Source of the DNA: Paenibacillus arenosi
GTDB taxonomy: Bacteria > Bacillota > Bacilli > Paenibacillales > Paenibacillaceae
Assembly (NCBI RefSeq): GCF_014841135.1
Contig: NZ_JACYTN010000002.1
Location: 434,001-498,000, forward strand
Direction of reading: 5' to 3'
DNA: 64,000 nucleotides
In this document: positions 41,591 through 50,734 of the stretch, piece by piece
How positions within the stretch are numbered: position 1 is the first letter of the stretch
How the letters are laid out: every line of letters begins with the position of its first letter
Notes under the pieces: generated by a model
The model's input: the letters and a program-made list of their open reading frames with translations, nothing else
Database searches by the model: none
What the model was told of the DNA's origin: nothing
Made by a program: the position numbers and the translations under genes

Positions 41591-43993
41591 TTACTCTTGC
41601 ATGCCTTCGAAAGGAAGTAGCTCTAGTCGCCAGAACTCTCCTCTAGCGTTAACCGTCCCGCTTATTGAAGGTGACCCCTTTTTACTAAACGTATATTCAT
41701 TCAATTGTACGCTCACTTTATAGTCTTTCAGCGCGACGCCGAACACTTGCTGAATCGTGGAACCGACCTTTGCAATTGCCTGATCTCCGGTATAACTCTG
41801 GTTAGCATACATTTTCCTTGCTTTAGCTTCATCTCCTGGATGGTCGTCTTTGAAGCTTTGCTGAACGAGCCACACCTGATTCGACTCCACACCAACCTGA
41901 GCCAATAGACTTCCATCTCGATAAAATTCCCACACATGCTGTTTCGGTGACCAAACCCGCTTCATCTCCATGAAGCTTATTGACTTGCCCTTCGAAAATT
42001 GCTCAAAGGCTTGCTCGGCTGCTGACTTCGCCCGCTCATCGAACTTTCCAGCTGTGTAACTTATCGCAGCGGAGTCCACGTTACCTGTATGCGCATCTAT
42101 AACCATGTTCGCCTGTTCATTTTGAATTAGCCAATGATCATCTTTGATGGATCGATGCCTATTCGCTGTTTTAAATCGTATAGGTTGTTCCGGATGTAGC
42201 TTTCGTAGCATCTCCTCTACCGTCTCCTGAATCGATTTATCCAGCTCATAATAAGGAATGGTTCGTTGCACACTGATCGGCTCTGCCGTTGCTTTATCTA
42301 CAATAGCCATACTCCCACTGTTGTCCTTCGTGTATAAGAGCCACTTGTCTGAATAATCTGCAGCACCATACAGCTCTGCTGGCTGATTCGGCATTAGTTC
42401 CCTTATCGCGCGCTCCGCCTTATTCACAAGTTCTGGCTCTAATTGTTCCACCGTCATCTCATAAATTAGCTCATCGACCATCGGCGGAAGCGGCTCTGAT
42501 GAAGCAACGAGTGGAACACTCCAGTCAATAGGCGTTATTTTTGTCCCTCCCATTAATTGTAAACTCAAACTATCAGGTAGCGAAGCTTGGTCTGCGAAGA
42601 AAAACATCGTTCGATTGCGATGATTCCCTTCAGCATCTCGCTCTAATACTGTGGCTGTTTCGAATCTAGAGCCTCTATCTAGAACGCTCTGTAAATGCCA
42701 TTGCAGATCTAGCCTACTTGAGCCAAGCTGCTGATCAAGCTCCAATATCCATCCTTTTCCTTGAAAAACCGTACGCCCGTCTTTCAACGACTCGTGTTGT
42801 TCTTCCGTCTTCATTCGCGTCTTGAACGTGACTTTACTTCCATTCACCTCCTTCACCAGAGGTTTTTGTAGCAATGCTTTAGGAGGCAGCGCAACCTCTA
42901 TTGGTGTAGACAAATGTTCTTGTAAATAAATCGCTGTTACAAATAGGCTAAGCTCCTTAGCATCCTTAAATGGTACAAACGAATTTCTATATTCCACATG
43001 ACCCAGTGTTCCTTGTCCACTAAAGACTCGATCAATGGTATTCACACTTTGCAAGCCTAAATCTTTGCGATTTAATCCATCCCGTGCTGCCACTGTATTG
43101 CCTTCACTATCCTTCACCTCATACCGGAACATAGGCTCTCGCTTCATGGCACTTCTCCACGCTTGTGTTTCATGTACCTGTAACACCATCTCAGAGGTAC
43201 TTGATCCATGTCGAAGTTCATGAAAGTCGATACGAAATCCTAGTGGAGATGTGTAACGTTTATTGATAGGTACAACAACCGTAGCGGCTTTAGCCTTCAT
43301 TAAATCGAGCGGTACCTCTAACTGCCATTTACCCCGTGTATCGCCGATCTGATTGATATCGAATCGCACGATAATTTTATGGGGTAGTTCGGGTATAGAC
43401 GATTTCCCGCGGCCAGCAGCTAAACTTTGAAGCGATAATATCAAGATTCGATCATTGCCGACGCGCGTATGCTCCATCCGAAGTGGCAGCACATTACCTT
43501 CGGTATCGACAACCTCATATCGGTTCGCATACGGATCATCATCTGTCCCTCTTGGAATGAATGTATCAAATAATCGGTCTGACTCAACGGATTTACCATC
43601 CTTCTCTACACTGTATAGAAGTGAAATTCGCAGCTCGTCCTGGATGACCTCTTTCACCTTAAATGTAATTCCTTGGTCTGTAACTTCTCTGTTAATGGGC
43701 TCTCCGAAGCCTGCACTCACTGCTTTCTTAATTCCTTCATCCGTCTTATAGAAGGAGAACCACGACTTTACGTACTCAGCAAATGTTGGAGAGGTTGCTG
43801 CCCCGATCGTAACTGCAATGACAAGGCTAGCGGCGGTCAATCCTAATATTTTTGCAACCTTCTTCGCTGCCTTATTGCGTCCGCTCGCCAGCTCATACTT
43901 CGCTTGCTGTATACCACGTATACTTCGCTCATGCAGTTCCTTCGGAATCTCTATCTTCTCCATCTCTTGCTTAATAGGATCATGAACCGTCAT
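41591..43993 (-). CDS. DUF4179-type anti-sigma factor with YcdB-like C-terminal extension
   Basis: The 800-residue protein has a cytoplasmic head (1-45) and one membrane helix (about 48-67, ILGLTAASLVIAVTIGAAT). A large external part follows. It begins with a DUF4179-like domain (about 75-215, with WFSFYKTDEGIKKAVSAGFG and QGITFKVKEVIQDELRISLL) and further beta domains (about 240-500, DUF5643-like). The rest (about 510-800) has PepSY/YcdB-like modules like those of the neighbouring secreted protein. It starts inside the sigma gene (4-base ATGA overlap), typical of a sigma/anti-sigma pair. The extension makes it longer than the anti-sigma proteins I know of this type. Confidence 0.83.
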   Translation of the reverse strand: MTVHDPIKQEMEKIEIPKELHERSIRGIQQAKYELASGRNKAAKKVAKILGLTAASLVIAVTIGAATSPTFAEYVKSWFSFYKTDEGIKKAVSAGFGEPINREVTDQGITFKVKEVIQDELRISLLYSVEKDGKSVESDRLFDTFIPRGTDDDPYANRYEVVDTEGNVLPLRMEHTRVGNDRILILSLQSLAAGRGKSSIPELPHKIIVRFDINQIGDTRGKWQLEVPLDLMKAKAATVVVPINKRYTSPLGFRIDFHELRHGSSTSEMVLQVHETQAWRSAMKREPMFRYEVKDSEGNTVAARDGLNRKDLGLQSVNTIDRVFSGQGTLGHVEYRNSFVPFKDAKELSLFVTAIYLQEHLSTPIEVALPPKALLQKPLVKEVNGSKVTFKTRMKTEEQHESLKDGRTVFQGKGWILELDQQLGSSRLDLQWHLQSVLDRGSRFETATVLERDAEGNHRNRTMFFFADQASLPDSLSLQLMGGTKITPIDWSVPLVASSEPLPPMVDELIYEMTVEQLEPELVNKAERAIRELMPNQPAELYGAADYSDKWLLYTKDNSGSMAIVDKATAEPISVQRTIPYYELDKSIQETVEEMLRKLHPEQPIRFKTANRHRSIKDDHWLIQNEQANMVIDAHTGNVDSAAISYTAGKFDERAKSAAEQAFEQFSKGKSISFMEMKRVWSPKQHVWEFYRDGSLLAQVGVESNQVWLVQQSFKDDHPGDEAKARKMYANQSYTGDQAIAKVGSTIQQVFGVALKDYKVSVQLNEYTFSKKGSPSISGTVNARGEFWRLELLPFEGMQE

Positions 43994-44517
43994 GAGATCT
44001 CACCTCTTTCCAAACTTTGTCTCAATTTGGCCAACCCTCGATAAAGTATCGTTTTCGTTGTTCCTAGCGGCATCTCCAATATGTCCGAGATCGCTTGTAT
44101 CGTGTATCCTTGATAATATTTGAGCAAAATGACACTCTTTTCATTCATATCCAACTCATCTAGCAATTGCTGCAGCGTAACCGAAAGAGGAATATCCTCA
44201 TCATTTGTACGTAAATTTTTATGTTCGGTATAATCCGTTGGAAACAATATCACTTTTTGTTTCTTCTTATAGGTATCAATAGAGCGGTTAATCGCAATTT
44301 TGAAAAGCCATGCCTTAAAATATTGCGGCTCTCGTAAACTGCCAATTGTCTTGAAAGATTGATACGCTGTATCTTGGACGATATCCAGCGCATCCTCCTT
44401 GTTTTTCACATACGTGTAGGCAATTCGATAAATAGACTCCTCATATTGTTGAAACAGCTCAAGGAATGCCTGATCGTTACCTTTCTGTGCCTTTTTCACA
44501 AGCTTAGATATATCCAT
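43990..44517 (-). CDS. ECF-type RNA polymerase sigma factor
   Basis: A 175-residue sigma-70 family member with region 2 (FLELFQQYEESIYRIAYTYV, KNKEDALDIVQDTAYQSF, AWLFKIAINRSID) and region 4 (VILLKYYQGYTIQAISDILE, then MPLGTTKTILYRGLAKLR). It resembles SigV/SigW-like factors paired with DUF4179 anti-sigma proteins. GGGAGATC lies about 14 bases before the ATG, a wide spacing. An autoregulatory promoter is expected upstream, but I see only an isolated CGTC-like -10. First gene of the sigma, anti-sigma, secreted-protein unit. The inducing signal is unknown. Confidence 0.93.
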   Translation of the reverse strand: MDISKLVKKAQKGNDQAFLELFQQYEESIYRIAYTYVKNKEDALDIVQDTAYQSFKTIGSLREPQYFKAWLFKIAINRSIDTYKKKQKVILFPTDYTEHKNLRTNDEDIPLSVTLQQLLDELDMNEKSVILLKYYQGYTIQAISDILEMPLGTTKTILYRGLAKLRQSLERGEIS

Positions 44518-44649
44518 GTGACATCATGATCTCCCTTCCTTCTTAATTCAATAAGACGAAGAGGGTGAACATTTGGCTTTAATCTCCAAAATTTTTTGGA
44601 ATTTTCATATAAACAGTTCTGAATTTCGAGTTTAAGCGGAACAAAAAGA

Positions 44650-44698
44650 AACCACTACAGTATCGACTTCGGATGAGTGCGATTATAGTGGTTTGGGT
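44650..44698 (-). terminator. Terminator of the MFS gene
   Basis: Minus-strand AAACCACTA pairs with TAGTGGTTT around a structured loop, followed by CTTTTTG. It lies about 20 bases downstream of the MFS stop. Confidence 0.8.
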
Positions 44699-44719
44699 TA
44701 TAGCTTCACATATTAACAA

Positions 44720-45967
44720 TCAATTTGAGCTGGTATATTCAATGTTCGTTCCTTTTAATATTCCTCGCCTTACCAACGCTATTAAGCATAATGTTGTGCC
44801 GAAGCCTCCGATAAATAACGTAGTTTGAAGTCCGAATATTGAAACTAAAAATGCACTAGCAAAACTCCCCAATGCCCAAGCTCCCCAATTAAGTGTACGC
44901 TGTACAGCATTTACTCTACCTAGCATGTGACTTGGAGAGACAAGTTGTCGTATGGTTGCAGCGTAAGGGGCAAATACACCTTCTCCCATACCATGTATGA
45001 TACTTACAGCCACTATGCCGTACACAGTTCCCAAATATCCCATTATGGGTATAAAAGACAGACCAATCACGGATACAGCAGCGCTATAAATAAGCATCTT
45101 TGTGTGATTGATTTGCTTACTTTTCTTTAAAAGTATCGTATTACCTATTAAAAATCCCACCGAAGCTGAACCAACAACAAAGCCTATTTCAAGTTCAGAT
45201 AGACCCATTACCTTATAAAGGAATATGACTAAAATGCTATATAGTATGTATTTAAAAAAACCATAGACAGCGCCGCAGCTTACAATTGGTTCCAATACAG
45301 GGTGTTTTCTAAAATATATCAAACCTTCGAATATATTTTTATATATGGATTTTATATTTACGTTTTTTAAAGAACCCTCTGTATGCGGTTTAAACCTTGA
45401 AATAAACAATAGACATACAAAACAAATAAAATACGTCGCAGCGTTAACAGAGAATGAGCCTGTTGAGCCAACTAGCGTAATAACGATTCCGGCTAGCATA
45501 GGACCAACTACTACAGCAAGAGACTCAGAAAGGGCTAATTGAGCATTTCCTTTTTTTAAATTATCTTTATCTGTTACAATTTCCGGTAAGAAAGAAGGAA
45601 TTGCAATGTTGTAAAAGGTGGTGAATATTCCATTTACGAACATAAGTAACACCAATAAAGGGAACGTTATTTTATTTGTTACAGCCAGTAAAAATACAGA
45701 TAAAAACAAAACACCTTGACAAATACTAGAAATGAGCAAAACTTTTTTTCTAGGAAGGATGTCAATCAAAGCACCGGCTATTAATCCAAATATGAGATAA
45801 GGCACGAATATAATTCCACGAAGCATAGCAGCATTCGCCTCACTTGTTTGAAGCACCTCTATTGCAAAAAGAGGCAGCGCTACTACTGTAAACTGGATAC
45901 CTAATAAACTTATAGATTGTCCTATCCAAAGCTTATAAAAATTAAAGTACTTTGTATTTTTCATCAT
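44720..45967 (-). CDS. Major facilitator superfamily efflux protein (macrolide-efflux/EntS type)
   Basis: A 415-residue protein with twelve or so membrane segments. The N-terminal region (FYKLWIGQSISLLGIQFTVV) and LIAGALIDILPRKKVLLISS resemble Mef/EntS-type exporters. The ATG at 45967 follows a strong GGAGGTG site; the open frame extends 33 codons more without a better site. The gene is visibly richer in A and T, including at third positions, than its neighbours, which suggests relatively recent acquisition. A terminator hairpin in its leader suggests attenuation. Substrate unknown; macrolides or a siderophore would fit the family. Confidence 0.88.
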   Translation of the reverse strand: MMKNTKYFNFYKLWIGQSISLLGIQFTVVALPLFAIEVLQTSEANAAMLRGIIFVPYLIFGLIAGALIDILPRKKVLLISSICQGVLFLSVFLLAVTNKITFPLLVLLMFVNGIFTTFYNIAIPSFLPEIVTDKDNLKKGNAQLALSESLAVVVGPMLAGIVITLVGSTGSFSVNAATYFICFVCLLFISRFKPHTEGSLKNVNIKSIYKNIFEGLIYFRKHPVLEPIVSCGAVYGFFKYILYSILVIFLYKVMGLSELEIGFVVGSASVGFLIGNTILLKKSKQINHTKMLIYSAAVSVIGLSFIPIMGYLGTVYGIVAVSIIHGMGEGVFAPYAATIRQLVSPSHMLGRVNAVQRTLNWGAWALGSFASAFLVSIFGLQTTLFIGGFGTTLCLIALVRRGILKGTNIEYTSSN

Positions 45968-46074
45968 AAAAACACCTCCAGCTTGAGTATAACCCTGGAA
46001 GTCAGTTGTTGTACGCATTTTGGAATGTAACCGCAAGATAACGAAACTACAATGACAACTAAGCAAATTGGAAC

Positions 46075-46118
46075 AAAAAAGAGCCGAATTTCTCCCCGTT
46101 AAGAGTAAATCGGCTCCT
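46075..46118 (-). terminator. Hairpin with U-tract in the leader of the MFS gene
   Basis: Minus-strand GAGCCGATTT pairs with AAATTCGGCTC (one bulge) plus inner CTC/GAG, followed by TTTTTTG. It is about 110 bases upstream of the MFS start codon and downstream of the separate spo0A terminator. It may therefore act as an attenuator of the efflux gene. Confidence 0.72.
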
Positions 46119-46254
46119 TACTATTACTTCGGATTCAGATGATAAATAAACGTGCTAGACTGTCACGATCATGGATAGCGTAGCATTTGTAAATTTGAGA
46201 GAAGTTTACTTGGGGGTCACTTTGCAAATCTTCTATTGAAGCGTATCTGAAATA

Positions 46255-46291
46255 CCAAAAACCCGATAAATCTCTAGGATTTATCGGGTCA
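46255..46291 (-). terminator. Terminator of spo0A
   Basis: ACCCGATAAATC and GATTTATCGGGT are perfect 12-bp complements with a 4-5 base loop, followed on the minus strand by TTTTTGG. It lies about 100 bases after the spo0A stop. Confidence 0.9.
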
Positions 46292-46391
46292 GGTGGAGAT
46301 AGATAATAAAGCTATATGACGAATTGGTTGGCTTTCATCGTTGGTATGTAAAGCACTCGTAGCAACCTGCAATCCGCTCCAGTACGTCATT

Positions 46392-47207
46392 TTATGATAC
46401 CTTATGCTCGATTCTAAGCTTATCCGCAACCATCGCAATGAATTCGCTGTTGGTTGGTTTCGACTTACTGATGTTGATCGTATAGCCGAACAAACGACTA
46501 ATGCTGTCAATGTTGCCGCGTGTCCAAGCAACTTCGATCGCATGACGAATCGCACGCTCAACGCGAGATGGCGTTGTTTTGTATTTTTCAGCGATTGCTG
46601 GATAAAGCGTTTTCGTAATAGAACCAAGAATTTCGATATTGTTATACACCATTGTGATCGCTTCGCGCAAATACTGGTAGCCTTTAATATGAGCTGGTAC
46701 GCCGATCTCATGGATAATCGTTGTAATGTTAGCGTCAAGATTCTTCGTTTTAGCCAAAGGTACAACATTGGACTTCATCGCGCTACTTACATAAGAAGAT
46801 GAACCCGTCAACGAAGGTGTTGCTGCGGAGCCAGCTAGTTGACGAATACGATTCGCTAGCACATCCATATCAAACGGTTTCAAAATATAGTAAGAAGCAC
46901 CAAGTTGTACAGCACGCTGTGTAATGCTCTCTTGACCGAAAGCAGTCAGCATGATGATTTTAGGCTGTGGCGACAATTGTAGTTCTCTAAGGCGTTCCAA
47001 TACGCCAAGGCCGTCAAGATGAGGCATAATAATATCGAGAATGAGTACATCCGGCACTGTTCTCGTTTGCTCCAAAAATTGAAGCACCTCTTCACCGTTG
47101 TAGGCTACGCCACTTACGGTCATGTCATCCTGTTCGGATAAGAAATCCGCCAATAAATTCGTGAACTCCCGATTGTCATCTGCCAATAAAACTTCAATTT
47201 TTTGCAA
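46392..47207 (-). CDS. spo0A: Sporulation master response regulator Spo0A
   Basis: Receives phosphate through the phosphorelay and switches on sporulation genes. The receiver domain (1-120) has the acidic pair Asp10/Asp11, phospho-acceptor Asp58 (LILDIIMPH), Thr in MLTAFGQ and Lys in ILKPFDMD. The effector domain shows the Spo0A signature [19 protein letters not shown] and the recognition helix region [18 protein letters not shown]. Length 271. The start is TTG (47207) behind GGGAGGATC, as the frame contains no suitable ATG. It lies downstream of spoIVB as in Bacillus. A sigma-H promoter and Spo0A boxes precede it. Confidence 0.98.
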   Translation of the reverse strand: MQKIEVLLADDNREFTNLLADFLSEQDDMTVSGVAYNGEEVLQFLEQTRTVPDVLILDIIMPHLDGLGVLERLRELQLSPQPKIIMLTAFGQESITQRAVQLGASYYILKPFDMDVLANRIRQLAGSAATPSLTGSSSYVSSAMKSNVVPLAKTKNLDANITTIIHEIGVPAHIKGYQYLREAITMVYNNIEILGSITKTLYPAIAEKYKTTPSRVERAIRHAIEVAWTRGNIDSISRLFGYTINISKSKPTNSEFIAMVADKLRIEHKVS

Positions 47208-47290
47208 CTTAATGATCCTCCCTTAACCCGTTTTGCAGCGTCTCGTCAGCATATCTTCAATTGTGCGTGAACATTTCGCTTACAAGTTAT

Positions 47291-47333
47291 ACTTATTCGA
47301 CAAGGCGATAAGAATTCCTTCTGTCGAATAAGT
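47291..47333 (-). promoter_or_regulatory. spo0A promoter: sigma-H elements and paired Spo0A boxes
   Basis: On the minus strand GAAGGAATT (47321-47313) fits the sigma-H -35 RNAGGAWWW. After 11 bases GTCGAATAA (47301-47293) fits the -10 RNNGAATWW exactly. Two Spo0A boxes (TGTCGAA type) lie at 47296-47302 and 47322-47328, one over the -10 and one just upstream of the -35. They belong to a perfect 12-bp inverted repeat (47291-47302 / 47322-47333). This matches autoregulated sporulation-phase transcription of spo0A. Confidence 0.82.
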
Positions 47334-47440
47334 TTTTTTCTTTCTTTTTTTAACAAAATCATTTATAATAATAAATTTGTTTATATTTCTACACCGTTCA
47401 CGCTCATTCACGCCGAGTTCCTAACATTCGACATACGGTT

Positions 47441-47472
47441 AAAAAGGTTCACGCTGCAGCGTGAACCTTTTT
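47441..47472 (-). terminator. Terminator of spoIVB, overlapping its last codons
   Basis: A perfect 32-base palindrome: AAAAAGGTTCACGCTG followed by its reverse complement. On the minus strand it encodes the C-terminal Lys-Lys-Val-His-Ala-Ala-Ala and the stop, and ends in TTTTT. Confidence 0.85.
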
Positions 47473-48789
47473 CGTGGTCTTCCATTGCGATTGTGATAAT
47501 ACAACACCTGCATCCTGAAGCATCCATTCGATAAAGCATCCATAGCCAGAGCTTGGATTGTTGACGAATACGTGTGTTACCGCACCAATCAGCTTATTAT
47601 TTTGAATAATTGGGCTGCCTGACATGCCCTGAACGATACCGCCTGTCTTTTGCAGAAGACGTGGATCGGTTATTTTAATAACCATACCTTTCGTTGCAGG
47701 AGCAGACTGTCTTGTAACATGGACAATTTCAATTTTGAATCGCTCCACCTGCTGACCATTCACAACGGTAAGCATTTCAGCCGGACCTTCACGAACCTCT
47801 TCATTGAACGCAATCGGAATACCTTTTTTGAACAAGCTGTGATCCGGGTTGCTCTTCATTTTTCCAAAAATGCCGAACGGGGTATTTCGCTCTACATTTC
47901 CGAGCACACGCCCTTCTTTCAAGAAATGAGCGCGTTTCTCACCAGGCTCTCCATTTTGGCTTTTGGATATCGACGTCACATTCGATTGCAAGATTTCACC
48001 ACGACCTACCTCAATAGGTGTTTGTGTATCGAGATCTGTAATGACATGTCCCAAAGCACCATATACACCTTGATCCGGGGCATAAAACGTTAATGTACCG
48101 ACTCCTGCCGCTGAATCACGTATATATAAGCCTAATCGCCATGTTTTATCTTCTGCATCATAGGCAGGGCGCAGCTCCGTATTCACCAATTGACCATTGC
48201 GTCGAACTTCCAGCTTTAATGGTTTCTTCGCTTCGCCAGCCGCCTTCACAAGTATTCCAACTTGAGATAAATCTTGGATACGTTCTTCATTGATGCGTAC
48301 AATAAGATCACCCAATTTTACGCCTGCTTCTTCACCAGGAGATACCTTACGATTGTCTTCCACTTGAACAAGATGATGACCGACAACTAATATTCCGTTG
48401 GATTTAACCTTAACGCCAATCGTCTGACCTCCAGGAATGACACGAAGATCAGGTACGACATTTACCTTTAAGCTTCGAAGCGGAATACGATTAAACAACT
48501 TAAGCTTAAGTTCAGCCTGTCCAACTTGCTTAGGCTGCAGTGCTAACGGTTGATTCAGCGAAACATTCATTACTGCTTGCTTATTGCCATTCACTTGCAA
48601 TATTTCGGGATGATCAATCGTAGCCTTAGCCATAACAGGCATGGACAAGTTTAACTGTTTCTGCTGACCTTCGAATAGCCTCAATTGCTGTGGCCATGCG
48701 ACATAATCACGAAACGAAGGGGTATTACTGCCAGCACAAATAATGATTACAAGCATAAGACCTATTAGCCGTTTAACGTAAGGGGTCAA
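47449..48789 (-). CDS. spoIVB: SpoIVB serine peptidase (S55), sigma-K checkpoint signal
   Basis: Secreted from the forespore into the intermembrane space, where it cleaves SpoIVFA and so activates sigma-K. The N-terminal membrane segment is near residues 5-20 (KRLIGLMLVIIICAG), a PDZ domain covers about 125-205 (GVKLGDLIVRINEERI), and the S55 peptidase domain has GALGHVITD (His about 248), KITDP (Asp) and GMSGSPI (Ser about 390). The open frame begins at 48822, but AAAGGAG favours the TTG at 48789, giving 446 residues. The gene lies between recN and spo0A. Forespore sigma control is expected but not read here. Confidence 0.95.
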   Translation of the reverse strand: MTPYVKRLIGLMLVIIICAGSNTPSFRDYVAWPQQLRLFEGQQKQLNLSMPVMAKATIDHPEILQVNGNKQAVMNVSLNQPLALQPKQVGQAELKLKLFNRIPLRSLKVNVVPDLRVIPGGQTIGVKVKSNGILVVGHHLVQVEDNRKVSPGEEAGVKLGDLIVRINEERIQDLSQVGILVKAAGEAKKPLKLEVRRNGQLVNTELRPAYDAEDKTWRLGLYIRDSAAGVGTLTFYAPDQGVYGALGHVITDLDTQTPIEVGRGEILQSNVTSISKSQNGEPGEKRAHFLKEGRVLGNVERNTPFGIFGKMKSNPDHSLFKKGIPIAFNEEVREGPAEMLTVVNGQQVERFKIEIVHVTRQSAPATKGMVIKITDPRLLQKTGGIVQGMSGSPIIQNNKLIGAVTHVFVNNPSSGYGCFIEWMLQDAGVVLSQSQWKTTKKVHAAA

Positions 48790-48907
48790 GGGGTCACACT
48801 CCTTTGTAGCAATTCGAAGCATACCGTCGATGGCAGCCCCTAATCAGTAACATTAAGTTAACCCTGACCCTTACCTTTTATGAGTGAAAATGATTCCTTA
48901 CCTTGAT

Positions 48908-50629
48908 TTACGCACCTTTTTGTCGTTCAGCCAATTTAAGCATTTCTTGTGCATGATGTATCGTTTTCTCAGTAACTTCAACACCGCCAAGCATACGTGC
49001 CAATTCCTGTACCCGTCCATCTTCATTTAGAGCGGTAACCTTTGTAGCTGTGCGTTCATTTTCAACTTGCTTCTCAATATAATATTGATGATCGGCCATA
49101 CAAGCGACTTGTGGCAAATGAGTAATCGCAAACACTTGGCCATTGGCTGCGACCTCAACCAATTTCTCAGCAATTGCTTGTGCTGCACGTCCGCTAACAC
49201 CCGTATCCACCTCATCAAAGATAAGGACTGGAATCCGATCCAGTTCCGAAAAAATCGCCTTCAAAGCAAGCATAATACGTGACAGCTCACCGCCAGATGC
49301 AATCTTGTGCAACGGTCTAAGCGGCTCACCTGGATTGGGTGTAATAAGAAACTCTACATCGTCCCAGCCATGCTGCGTCAATCTTGTTCCAATTCCGTCT
49401 ACCTCTGGCCCGTTATTATCCTGCAGTCTTTCCATACGCACTCCCATGCGAGTACGCTCCATATGTAAATGTTTAAGCTCTGCCTCAATGCGTTTTGTAA
49501 GCTGATCGGCAAGGATACGCCTCTGCTCACTCAGCAGCTTCGCTTCCTTTACAACAAGCACAAGTTGCTTCGCTAATTCAGCATCCAGCTTCTCTAAGCG
49601 CTCATCTTTGTTCTCCAGCTTATCTGCTTCATTTGTAATCTTCTCTAAGTATTGCATCATATCTTCAACCGTTGAACCATATTTGCGTTTCAAAGAAGTT
49701 AACAGATCAAGCCTCTCTTCAATCTGCTCCAAGCGTGCTGGATTAAACTCAATTTGTTCGCGGTAATCACGAAGCTGGAAAGAAGCATCTTCTAAGAGGT
49801 AAAAGGCATTTTGCAAATGTTCTACAATGGGTTGGAACTTCTCTGGATCGACATGAACGATCTGTTCCAGCTTGTCCACTGCCAACGTAACAGCATCCAT
49901 CGCACCCTGACCGTATAAATGTTCATAAGAACGATTTACACTATCCATGAGCTTCTCTGCATTGGCTAGTTTGCCCTTTTCATCCGCTAATGTTTCATCT
50001 TCACCTAGTTTTAGCTTAGCTTCAGTAAGCTCTTCAATTTGGAATCGATATAAATCCAGCATACGAAACGTTTCTTGGCTTGTTTGACGCAATTGCTCAG
50101 CTTCTCGATGCAAAGCTTTATATGCACGATATTGTTCGCGATAACGTGCTTTAATTTGAGCTAGCGACTCACCGCCAAAAGCATCGAGCCACTCAATATG
50201 CTTCTCAACTTTGAGCAAAGATTGATGCTCATGCTGTCCATGTATGTTAATCAACTGATCGCCCACTTCACGCAGCATACTCAAGTTGACCATTTGCCCA
50301 TTAATTCGACCATTACTCTTGCCCTGAGCTGTGAGCTCGCGACGAATGATCAACATTTCTTCACGTGAAGCGTGAATGCCAAGTTTCTCAATGATCCCCC
50401 AAGTTGGGTGATCAGAAGGAAGATCGAAGGAAGCTTCGACCTCAGCACGCTCACAGCCATATCGTACGAAATCAGCAGAACCTCTGCCTCCAGCAATAAG
50501 ACCAAGTGCATCAATAATAATTGATTTACCTGCGCCCGTTTCCCCTGTCAGCACATGAAATCCTTGATGGAATTGCAGCTGTACATGCTCAATAACTGCC
50601 AAATTGCGAATAGACATAGCAACTAACAT
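48908..50629 (-). CDS. recN: DNA repair protein RecN
   Basis: SMC-like ATPase recruited early to double-strand breaks. Walker A is GETGAGKSIIIDALG near residue 30, the ABC-like signature is in SGGELSRIMLALK, and Walker B is VLIFDEVDTGVSGRAA. Between them lie coiled-coil stretches (about 150-380, for example LEKLDAELAKQLVLVVKEAK). Length 573. AGGAGGAG precedes the ATG. It follows argR on the same strand by about 105 bases, the conserved Bacillus order. Confidence 0.96.
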   Translation of the reverse strand: MLVAMSIRNLAVIEHVQLQFHQGFHVLTGETGAGKSIIIDALGLIAGGRGSADFVRYGCERAEVEASFDLPSDHPTWGIIEKLGIHASREEMLIIRRELTAQGKSNGRINGQMVNLSMLREVGDQLINIHGQHEHQSLLKVEKHIEWLDAFGGESLAQIKARYREQYRAYKALHREAEQLRQTSQETFRMLDLYRFQIEELTEAKLKLGEDETLADEKGKLANAEKLMDSVNRSYEHLYGQGAMDAVTLAVDKLEQIVHVDPEKFQPIVEHLQNAFYLLEDASFQLRDYREQIEFNPARLEQIEERLDLLTSLKRKYGSTVEDMMQYLEKITNEADKLENKDERLEKLDAELAKQLVLVVKEAKLLSEQRRILADQLTKRIEAELKHLHMERTRMGVRMERLQDNNGPEVDGIGTRLTQHGWDDVEFLITPNPGEPLRPLHKIASGGELSRIMLALKAIFSELDRIPVLIFDEVDTGVSGRAAQAIAEKLVEVAANGQVFAITHLPQVACMADHQYYIEKQVENERTATKVTALNEDGRVQELARMLGGVEVTEKTIHHAQEMLKLAERQKGA

Positions 50630-50734
50630 CCAACATCTCCTCCTGAACCTAACAAGCCATAAGCTAAATTGAAGATCTTATCTGAAAAATAATTGCTAGA
50701 TCTCCAAACATAAGCTCAAGCTCCTGTGCAATGA

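Noticed and set aside
44588-44601. CCAAAATTTTTTGG palindrome upstream of the ECF sigma gene
   Set aside because: It is a short A/T run with no associated transcript to terminate and no known operator match.
46135-46311. A 58-codon open frame on the minus strand overlapping the spo0A terminator and the MFS leader, with a protein-like composition (for example RYASIEDLQSDPQVNFSQIY)
   Set aside because: It has no usable start codon or ribosome binding site, contains the spo0A terminator, and its length is compatible with chance. It could be a gene remnant, but I cannot support that.
46289-46768. A long minus-strand frame within spo0A
   Set aside because: It is in another frame of spo0A, whose protein is unmistakable; the translated product has no recognisable features.
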